A DNA stretch of 55,553 bases from Lamprobacter modestohalophilus (GCF_016583905.1 NZ_NRRY01000032.1:1-55553); one strand, 5' to 3'; shown: positions 26,051 to 35,674, counted from the stretch's first letter. The notes: generated by a model from the sequence alone, not told the origin. Made by a program: numbers and translations.

Positions 26051-26824
26051 TCAAAGGCCAGCCGCTGAGTCGAGCGCAGCTTCGGCCAAGTCACGAACCT
26101 GTAGGAAGACCTCATCGATCGATTTCGAGGTCGAATCGACGACAATACCTGCGATCGGAACCTGAAGCGGACTCTCGGATCGCTCACGGTCACGCTGGTC
26201 GCGCACACGAAGCTCTTGGACAAGATCGCGGAGGTTAGCATCCATACCCTTGTCCTTCAACTGTTTATATCGACGCTGGGCGCGTTCCTCAGGGCTCGCG
26301 TCCAGGTAGATCTTCAGCAGCGCATCTGGGAAAACCCTCGAGCCCATATCTCGGCCATCGGCGACCAAGCCCGGCGCCACGGCGGCATCCCGCTGCCAGC
26401 CGAGCAGCGCCGCACGGACGTCAGGATGCACGGCCACCCGCGAGGCATCGACCCCAGCCTCGGCGGTGCGGATCGCTGCCGACACATCCTCGCCGTCCAA
26501 GCGCACCCGCTCACCCTCGAGCTGCACGCGAACCTGTGCCGCCAAACGGCCCAGCTCAGGCCCGGCATCGAGATCAACGTCCCGCCGCCGGGCCGCCAAG
26601 GCCAATGTGCGATAGAGCGCGCCGCTATCCAACAGGTGCCAGCCAAGATGCGCAGCGAGCAGACCAGCGATGGTGCCCTTGCCGGTCCCCGACGGCCCGT
26701 CAATGGTGATGACCGGCGCGGCGCCAGTGACCGAAGCAGCATCCAGCCCAGCCTCGTGTTCAGCATCGTGATTGGCGTTCTGTTTAGCGCCAGACACATC
26801 GACAGGTTGTGTCGGTTGCTTCAT
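26051..26824 (-). CDS. cmk: Cytidylate kinase
   Basis: Phosphorylates CMP and dCMP (EC 2.7.4.25). The 257-residue protein has the P-loop ITIDGPSGTGKGT at about 39-51, LLDSGALYR, VADGRDMGSRVFPDA and the lid region RAQRRYKQLK. About 35 extra N-terminal residues (rich in Gln, Asn, Ala, Asp) precede the usual start of the fold. Because the ATG overlaps the aroA stop (ATGA), this long start is plausible. The aroA-cmk-rpsA order is widespread in gammaproteobacteria. Confidence 0.95.
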   Translation of the reverse strand: MKQPTQPVDVSGAKQNANHDAEHEAGLDAASVTGAAPVITIDGPSGTGKGTIAGLLAAHLGWHLLDSGALYRTLALAARRRDVDLDAGPELGRLAAQVRVQLEGERVRLDGEDVSAAIRTAEAGVDASRVAVHPDVRAALLGWQRDAAVAPGLVADGRDMGSRVFPDALLKIYLDASPEERAQRRYKQLKDKGMDANLRDLVQELRVRDQRDRERSESPLQVPIAGIVVDSTSKSIDEVFLQVRDLAEAALDSAAGL

Positions 26825-28182
26825 CCCCTCTCCTCGGCGCGCTCCTCGGCGCGTCGCTCGGTAATCTGCAAGCCAACGCCCGCAGCCAGGCCGGCAAATC
26901 TCGGGAACGAGGTCTCGACATTGGCACAGTCGTCGACCTGGATCGGGGCGGTCGCCCGCAACGCACTGATCGCGAAGGCCATCGCGATCCGATGATCACC
27001 ATGGCCGGCAACCCGACCGCCGCCGAGCAGCCCAGCGGCGCCGATGCCGCGGATCAGCATCCCATCCGCGCGCGGCTCGACCTCAACGCCCAAGGCGCTC
27101 AGGCCGTCGGCCATGACCTGAATACGATCACTCTCTTTCACCCGCAGCTCGGCCGCGCCACTCAGTAGGGTCTCGCCATCGGCACAGGCGGCGGCGATGA
27201 ACAGCGCCGGGAATTCATCGATCGCCAGCGGCACTTGGTCCTCCGGGATCGCGATGCCATGCAGTGCAGCTGCGCGCACCCGCAGATCCGCAACCGGCTC
27301 ACCGCCCAGCTCGCGCGGCCGCTCGATGGCGATATCGGCCCCCATCTGGCGCAGGATATTCACCACGCCGATCCGCGTCGGATTCATGCCGACCTCAGTC
27401 AGGGTGAGATCTGAGCCCGGAGCAATGCTGGCGCCGACCAAAAAAAAGGCCGCTGATGAGATATCGGCTGGAATCCTGATCGGCGTCGCGACCAGGCGTC
27501 CGCCGCCGCTCAGACAGACGCGGTTGCCCTGGCGCCGAACCGGATAGCCGAAGGCACCGAGCATGCGCTCCGTATGGTCACGGGTCGGCGCCGGCTCAGT
27601 CACACAGGTCTCGCCCTGCGCATAGAGACCGGCTAAGAGCAGACTCGATTTGACCTGGGCGCTCGCGACTGGCAGCGCATAGTCGATGCCGACCAGCGCC
27701 TCAGCCGGCAGCACACGCAGCGGTGAGCGTCCTTCAGGCGTTGCCTCGATCCGCGCCCCCATCTGCGTCAGCGGATCGATCACCCGTCCCATTGGCCGCC
27801 GCGACAGGGACGCATCGCCGATCAGCGTACTGGCAAAGCGCTGGCCAGCAAGCAGCCCCGATAGCAGGCGCATCGAGGTCCCAGAATTGCCGAGATCGAG
27901 CGCCTGTTGCGGCTCCCGCAAGCCCTGTAGCCCAACCCCACTGACCCGCAACCGACCCGCGGCCGGCCCCTCGGCCTCGACCCCCATGGCGCGGAATGCG
28001 GCCAGGGTTGCCAGGCTGTCGGCGCCTTCGAGAAAGCCCTCGATCTCGGTCTCACCCTCAGCCAAGGCGGCGAGCATCACCGCGCGATGGGAGATCGACT
28101 TATCGCCAGGGACGCGCAGCTCACCGCGCAAGGCGCCACCGGGCGCAAGCTCGAAGCTCAGGGAATGGGCAGACGCAGTCAT
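26821..28182 (-). CDS. aroA: 3-phosphoshikimate 1-carboxyvinyltransferase (EPSP synthase)
   Basis: The sixth step of the shikimate pathway (EC 2.5.1.19). The 453-residue protein shows PGDKSISHRAVMLAALAEGET, LDLGNSGTSMRLLSGLLAG, LSRRPMGRVIDPL, VASAQVKSSLLLAGL, TRDHTERML and RVKESDRI. These read like the class II type (Agrobacterium/Bacillus style) rather than E. coli class I, but the Gly in GNSGTS is the ordinary residue. The ATG at 28182 has AGAGG just upstream. It is first in the aroA-cmk-rpsA-ihfB block. Confidence 0.95.
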   Translation of the reverse strand: MTASAHSLSFELAPGGALRGELRVPGDKSISHRAVMLAALAEGETEIEGFLEGADSLATLAAFRAMGVEAEGPAAGRLRVSGVGLQGLREPQQALDLGNSGTSMRLLSGLLAGQRFASTLIGDASLSRRPMGRVIDPLTQMGARIEATPEGRSPLRVLPAEALVGIDYALPVASAQVKSSLLLAGLYAQGETCVTEPAPTRDHTERMLGAFGYPVRRQGNRVCLSGGGRLVATPIRIPADISSAAFFLVGASIAPGSDLTLTEVGMNPTRIGVVNILRQMGADIAIERPRELGGEPVADLRVRAAALHGIAIPEDQVPLAIDEFPALFIAAACADGETLLSGAAELRVKESDRIQVMADGLSALGVEVEPRADGMLIRGIGAAGLLGGGRVAGHGDHRIAMAFAISALRATAPIQVDDCANVETSFPRFAGLAAGVGLQITERRAEERAEERG

Positions 28183-28598
28183 AGACCTCTCGGTAGATAC
28201 GGGGTGGACAACGGGTGGATAACGCGCAATTACAACAAGCAGGATCAAGGCCAAAGACCAGAAAAAGTCGCGGCCACAACCGCGTAGAATGCGGCGCTCA
28301 TCTGGTTCGGGTCAAGGTGCTGAGGCGGCTGCGCCTCGCGCCCCCTAGCAAAGCGCCGTTGAGCCACCGATTTCATCGATGTCCGCGGGGGCGTCAAGAC
28401 GTCACAATCAAACCCGTCCCGATCGGGCCGACGGCTCTAATCGCCTTTTCACCGCCTTGATTCAAAAGGCTTTAATCTGATCCATCAGAGCCATCTGAGT
28501 GATCTCATCGACTTGAGAAACCTGAGCCAGCTGCACCATCTGTGGTTTAGAGGACCACCGCTTACCCCATCACTCCCTGTCCAGCAAGCGAGCCATCC
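28183..28598. other. Divergent aroA / flavoprotein intergenic region
   Basis: These 416 bases carry no gene I can support. A weak hairpin with GCCTTTT/AAAAGGC arms lies at 28442-28469. A run of short imperfect repeats (CATCAGAGCCATCTGAG and neighbours) lies at 28483-28545. Promoters for aroA and for the flavoprotein are expected here but not recognised. Confidence 0.4.
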
Positions 28599-30035
28599 AT
28601 GCAAGAACGATTCGTCGACATCGCCATCATCGGCGCCGGTACCTCTGGCCTCAACGCCATGAGCCAAGCGCGCAAGGCCGGCAAGACCTTCGTGCTCATC
28701 AACGGCGGCGAGCCCGGCACCACCTGCGCCCGGGTCGGCTGCATGCCCTCCAAGGCGATGATCCAGGTCGCCGAGGACTACCACCGACGCACCCATCTCG
28801 GGCGCTACGGCATCGACGGCCATGAAGGGCTCAGCCTCGATCTACCCGAGGCCCTCGAGCATGTGCAGGATATGCGCGACACCTTCGTCGACCGGGTGCT
28901 CGGCAGCAGCACCGATGACATGCCCGAGGATCTGTTCCTCCAAGACTATGCCCGCTTCCTCGAGCCGACCCTGCTCGCGGTCGGCGAGCAGCGCATCCGC
29001 GCCGGCGCCGTGATCATCGCCACCGGCTCGCGGCCGCTGGTGCCTGAGCCTTGGCGCGCCTTCGGTGACAAGCTGCTGACCACCGACAGCCTCTTCGAGC
29101 TCGAGGATCTGCCACGCTCGATCGCCGTCATCGGCCTCGGCACCATCGGCCTCGAGCTTGGCCAGAGCCTGCACCGGCTCGGTATCCAGGTCGAAGGCTT
29201 CGATCAGCTCGAGACCATCGCCGGCCTCCGCGATCCCGAGGTTGCCAAGACCGCCATCCAGGTCATCGGCAAGGAATTCCCGCTCCACCTCGGGCAGCCG
29301 GCACAGATCAGCGAGGACGGCGAACAGCTCCGTATCCAAGCCGGGGATCATCAGATCAGCGTCGACGCCGTCCTGTGCAGCATCGGTCGAGTGCCCAATC
29401 TGGAGGGGCTCGGGCTCGAGAATCTCGGTGTGGAACTCGATGCCCGCGGCCTACCGCCGTTCGATCGCCACAGCATGCAGGTCGGCGAGCTGCCAGTCTT
29501 CATCGCCGGCGACGTCACCGCCGAGCGCCCAGTGCTGCACGAGGCCGGCGACGAGGGCCGCATCGCCGGCTTCAACGCCGTGCGCATCACCAGCCAAGCC
29601 GCCGGTGAAGCCCAACGCCCGCTCCGCTTCCGTCGCCGCACGCCGCTGTACATCAACTTCTGCGATCCGAATATCTGCGCCATCGGCCAGCGCTTCGACG
29701 CGCTTGATCCTGACCAGACCGCGATCGGCGAGATCAAGATGGCGCCGGTCGGCCGCGCCCTGATCATGGGCAACAACCGCGGCCTGATCCGGGTCTATGC
29801 CGATAAGACCAGCGGACAGCTGCTCGGCGCCGAGCTGATTGCACCGCGCGGCGAAAATCTGGCCCATCTGCTCAGCTGGAGCATTCAACAAGGAATGACG
29901 GTCGAACAGATGCTGCGCATGCCGTTCTACCATCCGGTGATCGAAGAGGCACTGCAGGGTGCCCTCAACGACCTGAATCGCAAGCTCGAGGTCGAGCGCG
30001 ATGGTCCGCTGACCGAACTGGCGTTGCTGTCATGA
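28599..30035 (+). CDS. Dihydrolipoyl dehydrogenase-like FAD/NAD oxidoreductase
   Basis: A class I pyridine nucleotide-disulfide oxidoreductase of 478 residues. It has the FAD motif IAIIGAGTSGLNAM, the redox-active disulfide TTCARVGCMPSKAMI, the NAD motif VIGLGTIGLELGQSL, VFIAGDVTAERPVLHEAGDEG, and a C-terminal dimerisation domain with the HPxxxE pair (FYHPVIEEAL). It has the hallmarks of dihydrolipoamide dehydrogenase. However, it is not next to 2-oxoacid dehydrogenase or glycine-cleavage genes, and the sequence around the second domain is divergent. A stand-alone reductase for another disulfide substrate is possible. Confidence 0.85.
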   Translation: MQERFVDIAIIGAGTSGLNAMSQARKAGKTFVLINGGEPGTTCARVGCMPSKAMIQVAEDYHRRTHLGRYGIDGHEGLSLDLPEALEHVQDMRDTFVDRVLGSSTDDMPEDLFLQDYARFLEPTLLAVGEQRIRAGAVIIATGSRPLVPEPWRAFGDKLLTTDSLFELEDLPRSIAVIGLGTIGLELGQSLHRLGIQVEGFDQLETIAGLRDPEVAKTAIQVIGKEFPLHLGQPAQISEDGEQLRIQAGDHQISVDAVLCSIGRVPNLEGLGLENLGVELDARGLPPFDRHSMQVGELPVFIAGDVTAERPVLHEAGDEGRIAGFNAVRITSQAAGEAQRPLRFRRRTPLYINFCDPNICAIGQRFDALDPDQTAIGEIKMAPVGRALIMGNNRGLIRVYADKTSGQLLGAELIAPRGENLAHLLSWSIQQGMTVEQMLRMPFYHPVIEEALQGALNDLNRKLEVERDGPLTELALLS

Positions 30036-30115
30036 AAAACCCTAACCGTCTCGATCAGCTGTTGAATCCAACCGTTAGATCCAACTATTTGGCCGCCCAG
30101 CCCGGAGATACCTGA

Positions 30116-30217
30116 ATGACGGATCTCAGCACGCTCTACGACACCGACTACAGCCAATGGGCGCAACGTAACGCCGAGCTGCTCTTTGATTACGAGTTTT
30201 ATCCCGAGCGCGCCTAA
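30116..30217 (+). pseudogene. Truncated DUF29 remnant
   Basis: A 33-codon frame beginning MTDLSTLYDTDYSQWAQRNAELL, the characteristic start of DUF29 family proteins, which are normally about 140-150 residues. After DYEFYPERA the frame stops, with no continuation found before the next gene. It is too short to be functional as DUF29, so it is probably the relic of a deleted gene. It lies between the flavoprotein and the sugar dehydrogenase. Confidence 0.65.
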
Positions 30218-30244
30218 CGCTCATCAAGATAGGAGGGATGTCCC

Positions 30245-31459
30245 ATGCAACGACAGTATCTAGCTCAAATTCGCAAGCCTGCGCTCGCGGGCGGGCTCTG
30301 GCTGCTCGCACTGATCCCAGCACTTGGCTGCACCCAGCCCGCCGGCCCCGTCGACCCCACCGGCGATGTTCCTGAGGCCAAGGGCTGGGGCATGGAGACC
30401 ATCGTCGATGGACTGCGTCATCCCTGGAGCATCGCCTGGCTGCCTGACGGCTCGGCACTCGTCACCGAACGACCCGGCCAGCTGCGCCTGATCCGGCAAG
30501 CCACGACGAGCGCTGCTGCACTCGATCCAACGCCAATCCGCGGCACACCCAAGGTCTGCGCCTGCGGCCAAGGCGGGTTGCTCGACATCAGCCTGCACCC
30601 TGACTTCGCCGACAACCAACTGGTCTACCTGACCTTCGCCGAAGGCACCGAAGACGCCAATCGCACCGCCCTCGCCCGCGGCCGGCTCGATCTCGAGAAC
30701 AAGCGCCTGCGGGACCTCGAGATCCTCTTCCGCAACGCCGACAGCAAATCCGGCGGCCAGCACTTCGGCTCGCGGCTCCTCTGGCTGCCTGACGGCACTC
30801 TGCTGATGAGCATCGGCGATGGTGGCAATCCGCCGACCTCGTTCGACGGCGAGAACATCCGCAATCAGGCACAGAACCCCGGCACCCATTTCGGCTCGCT
30901 GCTGCGCCTGAACGCCGACGGCTCAGCGCCCGCAGACAACCCCTTCGTCGACCAGCCAAGCGCCAAGCCCGAGATCTACAGCATCGGCCATCGTAATATT
31001 CAAGGACTGACCCGCGACCCCGACAGCGGCCGCATCTGGGCCAACGAGCACGGCTCGCGCGGCGGCGATGAGATCAACCTGATCCAAGCCGGCAACAACT
31101 ACGGCTGGCCCGAGGTCACCTACAGCATGGAGTACTGGGGCCCACGCGTCTCCGACAAGACCAAGGCCCCAGGCGTTACCCAGCCCACCGTCGTCTGGAC
31201 GCCCTCGATCGCCCCCAGCGGCATGGCCTTCTACACTGGCGACGACTTTCCCGACTGGCAAGGCGACTTGATCAGCGGCGCGCTCAAGTTCCAACAACTG
31301 CGCCGCACCGAGCTCGACGGCACCCGCGTGGTCGGCGAAGACAAGCTCAGCATCGGCCAGCGCGTGCGCGATGTGCGCCAAGGTCCAGACGGTGGCCTCT
31401 ACATCCTCACCGACGCGCCCAACGGCGCCCTCATCCGCATCGTGCCAGAGGCTGATTGA
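30245..31459 (+). CDS. PQQ-type soluble sugar dehydrogenase lipoprotein
   Basis: A six-bladed beta-propeller of the glucose/sorbosone dehydrogenase family (YliI/Asd type), 404 residues. A type II signal ends in a lipobox (IPALGC), so it is lipid-anchored. Seen are LRHPWSIAWLPDGSALVTERPG, LLDISLHPDFADN, GQHFGSRLLWLPDG, YSIGHRNIQGLTRDPDSGRIWANEHGSRGGDEIN and APSGMAFYTGDDF. These contain the His/Arg residues that contact PQQ and the Asp/Glu of the calcium site. An aldose is the likely substrate. GGAGG precedes the ATG. It converges on rluB with only 15 bp between. Confidence 0.9.
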   Translation: MQRQYLAQIRKPALAGGLWLLALIPALGCTQPAGPVDPTGDVPEAKGWGMETIVDGLRHPWSIAWLPDGSALVTERPGQLRLIRQATTSAAALDPTPIRGTPKVCACGQGGLLDISLHPDFADNQLVYLTFAEGTEDANRTALARGRLDLENKRLRDLEILFRNADSKSGGQHFGSRLLWLPDGTLLMSIGDGGNPPTSFDGENIRNQAQNPGTHFGSLLRLNADGSAPADNPFVDQPSAKPEIYSIGHRNIQGLTRDPDSGRIWANEHGSRGGDEINLIQAGNNYGWPEVTYSMEYWGPRVSDKTKAPGVTQPTVVWTPSIAPSGMAFYTGDDFPDWQGDLISGALKFQQLRRTELDGTRVVGEDKLSIGQRVRDVRQGPDGGLYILTDAPNGALIRIVPEAD

Positions 31460-31474
31460 TGATGGCGTATCGAC

Positions 31475-32407
31475 TCAGCGCCGGCCCGACGGGCGTGGCT
31501 TCAGGCCGCGCCCCGCGAGCTGCGGCGAAGCGACTGCCCGCGGCTTCGCCGAACCGCGTGGGCGCGGACCTTTGTCTGGAACCTTGTCTGAAGAACCTGG
31601 GCTCAAACCGGTCCGAGCCGCCACCGGCGGCCCAAGCTCAGCTAAGGCCATCAGTGCCTCCAGCTCCTCACCGACCACCTCCCGCCACTGCCCAGGCGTC
31701 GGCCGCGCACCCAGGATCACATTCCCGTAGCGCACCCGCTTGAGACGGCTGACCGTGCAGCCAACCGCCTCCCAGAGCCGGCGTACCTCGCGATTTCGGC
31801 CCTCGACGATCAGCACATGGAACCATTGATGGCTCTCCGAGCCGCCCGACGGGACGATCTCCTCGAATCGAGCCGGACCATCCTCGAGTTCCACCCCATT
31901 GACGAGCTGCGCCAACAACTGATCCGAGACCGACCCACGCACACGCACCGCGTATTCGCGCTCAACAGCGCGCGACGGATGCATCAGCCGATTCGCCAGC
32001 TCACCATGATTGGTGACCAATAGCAGACCCGCAGTGTTCAGGTCGAGCCGGCCAACAGCGATCCAGCGGCCATCGCGAATCCCCGGCAAGCGGCGAAAGA
32101 TGGTGGGGCGGCCTTCTGGATCTTTGCGCGTCACCACCTCGCCCTCAGGCTTATGATAGGCAAGCACGCGCACGCTGTGACGCTTCGCGGCTCGACGGCG
32201 CACCTCCTGCCCATCGACCCGAATCCGGTCACTCGGCTGCACCCGATCCCCCAGCTGCGCAAGCGCGCCATTCACGCGCACGCGGCCCTCGCGAATCCAG
32301 CCTTCGATCTCGCGCCGCGAGCCGAGCCCAGCCTCGGCCAGCGCCTTTTGCAGCCGCACCGGCTCCTGCGGTTCCAGCGGTGATCCGCGTCGATCAGCGT
32401 CCTTCAT
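31475..32407 (-). CDS. rluB: 23S rRNA pseudouridine synthase RluB
   Basis: Converts U2605-type uridine of 23S rRNA to pseudouridine (EC 5.4.99.22). The 310-residue protein has an N-terminal S4 domain (VRLQKALAEAGLGSRREIEGWIREGRVRVNG) and an RsuA-type catalytic domain with VGRLDLNTAGLLLVTNHGE (catalytic Asp) and EGRNREVRRLWEAVG. A basic Pro/Arg tail follows. The ATG at 32407 overlaps scpB by 14 bases. The scpA-scpB-rluB arrangement is typical. Confidence 0.93.
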   Translation of the reverse strand: MKDADRRGSPLEPQEPVRLQKALAEAGLGSRREIEGWIREGRVRVNGALAQLGDRVQPSDRIRVDGQEVRRRAAKRHSVRVLAYHKPEGEVVTRKDPEGRPTIFRRLPGIRDGRWIAVGRLDLNTAGLLLVTNHGELANRLMHPSRAVEREYAVRVRGSVSDQLLAQLVNGVELEDGPARFEEIVPSGGSESHQWFHVLIVEGRNREVRRLWEAVGCTVSRLKRVRYGNVILGARPTPGQWREVVGEELEALMALAELGPPVAARTGLSPGSSDKVPDKGPRPRGSAKPRAVASPQLAGRGLKPRPSGRR

Positions 32408-33407
32408 CCTCATCCTCACCATCTCCAGTACGTTCGTTGGTGTCAGCGAATGGCTCAGATGGCCGAGCGCTTGGCGCAGGCTCGCGACGAGTCTCAGGCG
32501 GCCTGTTGCTCACCGCGAGGACCAGGTGCGGCCGACCGCTTGGCTTCTTCACCAAGGGCTGCGGCGCAGCTCCGATGTCCTGGGCCAACGGATGTTCGCG
32601 AAAGTGATCTGCGCCCTCGTCGCTTAATCGGTCGTCGCTTAATGACTCAGCCCCCAAGCTGTCATCGACCGCGTCCTCTGCCGAGGCCGGTGCCGATGCC
32701 GATGCCAAGGCCGTCGACGCTGCGGCAGGTCCGGGGTGAGCGCCATCCGCCGCCTCGGCCAAGGCCTGCTCAAAGAAACTCGCGTCGCGGATCTCGGCTA
32801 GCGGCGGCAGTTCATTCAGCGAGCGCAGGCCAAAGTAGTCCAGGAAACGGCGCGTCGTCGCATAGAGTGCGGGACGGCCCGGGACATCTCGATGCCCAAC
32901 CACCCGCACCCATTCGCGCTCGCTCAGGGTCTTGATGATCGGCGTACTCACCGCAACGCCGCGGATCTGCTCGATCTCGCCACGCGTGATCGGCTGCCGA
33001 TAGGCGATCAGGGCCAGCGTCTCGAGCAGGGCGCGCGAATAGCGCGACGGCTTTTCCTGCCAGAGCTGGCCGACCCAGGGCGCCACCGATGCGCGCACCT
33101 GAGCCCGCCAGCCACCAGCGACCTCGACCAGCTCGATGCCATGCCCCTTGTAATCCTCGCGCAGCGCCTCGAAGGTTGCCAGCACCTGGTCACGAGACGG
33201 ACGCTCGCGGTCGTCGAACAGGCCTTGAATGCGTTCCACCGAGAGCGGCTCCCCAGAGGCCAGCAAGGCAGCTTCCACCACTTGCTTGAGCTCAGGCACC
33301 AGCAGCGAAAGGGCATGCTGCCGCGGCGCGCTGTCTTCAGCGTCCTCTGCAGCGCAGTCTTCAGCAAGCTCATCGTCGGCGCCGTGGCCTTGCTCCCAGT
33401 CGCTCAT
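32394..33407 (-). CDS. scpB: Segregation and condensation protein B
   Basis: The winged-helix kleisin partner of the SMC condensin. The 337-residue protein contains the ScpB domain (LKQVVEAALLASGEPLSVERIQGLF, WRAQVRASVAPWVGQLWQEKPSRYSRALLETLALIAYRQPITRGEIEQIRGVAVSTPIIKTL and VPGRPALYATTRRFLDYFGLRSLNELPPL). It has an acidic N-terminal extension and a long, low-complexity Ala/Ser/Asp C-terminal tail of about 110 residues. Shorter proteins (about 190-200 residues) are usual. It overlaps scpA and rluB by a few bases. The SMC subunit is in the same window at 44968-48519. Confidence 0.95.
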   Translation of the reverse strand: MSDWEQGHGADDELAEDCAAEDAEDSAPRQHALSLLVPELKQVVEAALLASGEPLSVERIQGLFDDRERPSRDQVLATFEALREDYKGHGIELVEVAGGWRAQVRASVAPWVGQLWQEKPSRYSRALLETLALIAYRQPITRGEIEQIRGVAVSTPIIKTLSEREWVRVVGHRDVPGRPALYATTRRFLDYFGLRSLNELPPLAEIRDASFFEQALAEAADGAHPGPAAASTALASASAPASAEDAVDDSLGAESLSDDRLSDEGADHFREHPLAQDIGAAPQPLVKKPSGRPHLVLAVSNRPPETRREPAPSARPSEPFADTNERTGDGEDEDEGR

Positions 33408-34360
33408 GCCGCATCCATCCCGCGCCGGCGCAGGCGAATCGGCGCGAACGGCTCGACCTGGATCAGCTCGAGCGTCGCCGCCTTCAAGAGCTCGAGCACC
33501 GCAAGGAAGCTCACCACCACGCCAGCGCGGCCCTCGGTCACATCGAAGAGATCGGTAAAAGGCACCAGCTCGGCACCGCTGATCCGCTCCAGCACCGCCG
33601 ACATCCGCTCACGCAATGACAGCGACTCACGCTCGATCTGATGGCTCGTAAACAGGTCAGCCCTGGCCAAGACGGCCTGCAAAGCGGCGAGCAGCTCATC
33701 CAGCTCAACGGTTGGCGGGGTCCGCCGAACATGACCGGGCGGCACCCGTGCCTGCACCAGAAAACAATCGCGCTCCAGCCTCGGCAACGCATCAAGATCC
33801 TGTGCTGCGCGCTTGAACTGCTCGTATTCGGCCAACCGTCGTACTAGCTCAGCACGCGGGTCTTCGTCATCTTCAGCGTCTTCATCGGCTCGCGGCAGCA
33901 GCATCCGCGACTTGATCTCGCACAGCATCGCGGCCATCACCAAATACTCAGCGGCCAGCTCGAGACGCACCTCCTTCATCAGCTCCACGTACTCCATGTA
34001 CTGATTGGTGATGTCGATGATGGGAATATCGAGGATGTCGAGATTCTGCCGACGGATCAGATAGAGCAGCAGGTCCAGCGGCCCCTCGAAGGTATCGAGA
34101 AAGACCTCGAGCGCATCCGGCGGGATGTAGAGGTCTTCCGGCAGCTTCAGCAGAGGCTCGCCGCGCACCAGTGCGAAACGGACCTTTCCGATTGACGCCA
34201 AGGTCTCTGCGCCTGCGTCCTCACTGAAATCAGGATCTTTCCCCGGCGACCGATCAGACCCGACCCCGGACACCGCTGCCGCTGGGCTCGCCGGCGCGTC
34301 TGTCGTCGCCGCCTCGGTCTCGTCGGCCTCGGCTTCGGTCTCGGGTGTTGGGTTCTGCAT
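33404..34360 (-). CDS. scpA: Segregation and condensation protein A
   Basis: The kleisin subunit that bridges the two SMC heads. In the 318-residue protein the ScpA domain begins at about residue 85 with FEGPLDLLLYLIRRQNLDILDIPIIDITNQYMEYVELM, then LAAEYLVMAAMLCEIKSRMLLP and the C-terminal winged helix VVSFLAVLELLKAATLELIQ. The first roughly 65 residues are an Ala/Glu/Asp/Thr-rich extension typical of scpA in this lineage. It overlaps scpB by four bases and lies about 34 bases downstream of trpS on the same strand. Confidence 0.95.
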   Translation of the reverse strand: MQNPTPETEAEADETEAATTDAPASPAAAVSGVGSDRSPGKDPDFSEDAGAETLASIGKVRFALVRGEPLLKLPEDLYIPPDALEVFLDTFEGPLDLLLYLIRRQNLDILDIPIIDITNQYMEYVELMKEVRLELAAEYLVMAAMLCEIKSRMLLPRADEDAEDDEDPRAELVRRLAEYEQFKRAAQDLDALPRLERDCFLVQARVPPGHVRRTPPTVELDELLAALQAVLARADLFTSHQIERESLSLRERMSAVLERISGAELVPFTDLFDVTEGRAGVVVSFLAVLELLKAATLELIQVEPFAPIRLRRRGMDAA

Positions 34361-34394
34361 GGCCTTGCTCAGCCGCGGTTACAGGCGCTGCTGC

Positions 34395-35612
34395 TCAGCC
34401 CTGCCGCAGCGACATCACGTGGCGCACATCTTCCATGGTCTCGCGCGCCCGGTCACGTGCGCGCTCGCAGCCCTCGTTGATGAACGAGCGCACCAGGTCG
34501 GGATCGGCTTCGAGCCGTTTCACCTCAGCCTGAATCGGCTCCAGCTCCTTGCGCACGGCGTCGATGATCGGCTGCTTGCACTCGATACAGCCAATACCGG
34601 CACTGCGGCAGCCCTGTTGCACCCAGTCTTTGATCTCGGTGTCCGAGTAGACCTCGTGGAACTGCCAGACCGGACAGATATCCGGATTACCCGGATCGGT
34701 GCGGCGCACACGCGCCGGATCGGTGGGCATGGTGCGCAGCTTTTGCTCGACCGCATCGGGATCATCCCGCAAGGCGATGGTATTGCCGTAGGACTTCGAC
34801 ATCTTCTGCCCATCCAGTCCTGGCATCTTCGCCGCCTTGGTTAGCAGCGGCGAGGGCTCCGGCAGGATCACGCGGCCACCGCCTTCGAGGTAGCCGAGCA
34901 GCCGCTCGCGATCAGCGATGGTGATATTGGCCTGGCTTTCGAGCAAGGCACGGGCGACGTCGAGCGCCTCCTGATCGCCCTGCTCCTGGTAGCGGCGCTT
35001 GAGCTGATCGAACATCTTCGCGTTCTTCTTGCCCATCTTGCGCTTGGCCTGCTCTGCCTGCTCCTCGAAGCCCGGCTCGCGGCCATAGATGTGATTGAAG
35101 CGGCGGGCGATCTCGCGCGTCATCTCGACATGCGCGACCTGATCCTCGCCCACCGGCACCGCGCCGGCCTTGTAGATCAGGATGTCGGCGCTCTGCAGCA
35201 GCGGATAGCCGAGGAAGCCATAGGTCGCCAGATCCTTCTCCTTCAGCTTCTCCTGTTGGTCTTTGTAGCTCGGCACCCGTTCGAGCCAGCCCAGCGGCGT
35301 GATCATCGACAGCAACAGATGCAGCTCGGCATGCTCAGGCACCCGTGACTGGATGAACAGGGTCGCGGCGCCGGCGCTGATGCCACAGGCGAGCCAATCG
35401 ACGACCATGTCGAAGCTCGCCTGCGGGATCGCCGAGGGGTCTTCATAGTCGGTAGTCAACGCATGCCAGTCGGCGACGAAGAAGAAGCACTCATACTCAT
35501 GCTGCAACTCGATCCAGTTCTTGAGCACGCCGTGATAGTGGCCAAGATGGAGCTTGCCGGTCGGACGCATGCCGGAGAGGACGCGATGGGTTTGGTTCGG
35601 GGCAGAATTCAA
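34395..35612 (-). CDS. trpS: Tryptophanyl-tRNA synthetase
   Basis: A class I aminoacyl-tRNA synthetase charging tRNA-Trp (EC 6.1.1.2). The 405-residue protein has the HIGH-equivalent GKLHLGHYHG near residue 19 and KMSKS in GLDGQKMSKSYGNTI. It also has the tryptophan-binding GYPLLQSADILIYKAGAVPVGEDQ. An insertion of about 70 residues between the last motif and KMSKS makes it longer than the 334-residue E. coli enzyme, like the long type in many proteobacteria. It is upstream of scpA. Confidence 0.96.
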   Translation of the reverse strand: MNSAPNQTHRVLSGMRPTGKLHLGHYHGVLKNWIELQHEYECFFFVADWHALTTDYEDPSAIPQASFDMVVDWLACGISAGAATLFIQSRVPEHAELHLLLSMITPLGWLERVPSYKDQQEKLKEKDLATYGFLGYPLLQSADILIYKAGAVPVGEDQVAHVEMTREIARRFNHIYGREPGFEEQAEQAKRKMGKKNAKMFDQLKRRYQEQGDQEALDVARALLESQANITIADRERLLGYLEGGGRVILPEPSPLLTKAAKMPGLDGQKMSKSYGNTIALRDDPDAVEQKLRTMPTDPARVRRTDPGNPDICPVWQFHEVYSDTEIKDWVQQGCRSAGIGCIECKQPIIDAVRKELEPIQAEVKRLEADPDLVRSFINEGCERARDRARETMEDVRHVMSLRQG

Positions 35613-35674
35613 CGGCTTAGGGCCTTTACTGTTAGATCAGGTCAGAGAAGATCAAAACGGGAAATTAGAGAAGA

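Noticed and set aside
26821-28182. Glyphosate-insensitive EPSP synthase
   Set aside because: The protein looks like class II in overall motifs, but the GNSGTS motif keeps the ordinary Gly and insensitivity cannot be claimed from sequence alone.
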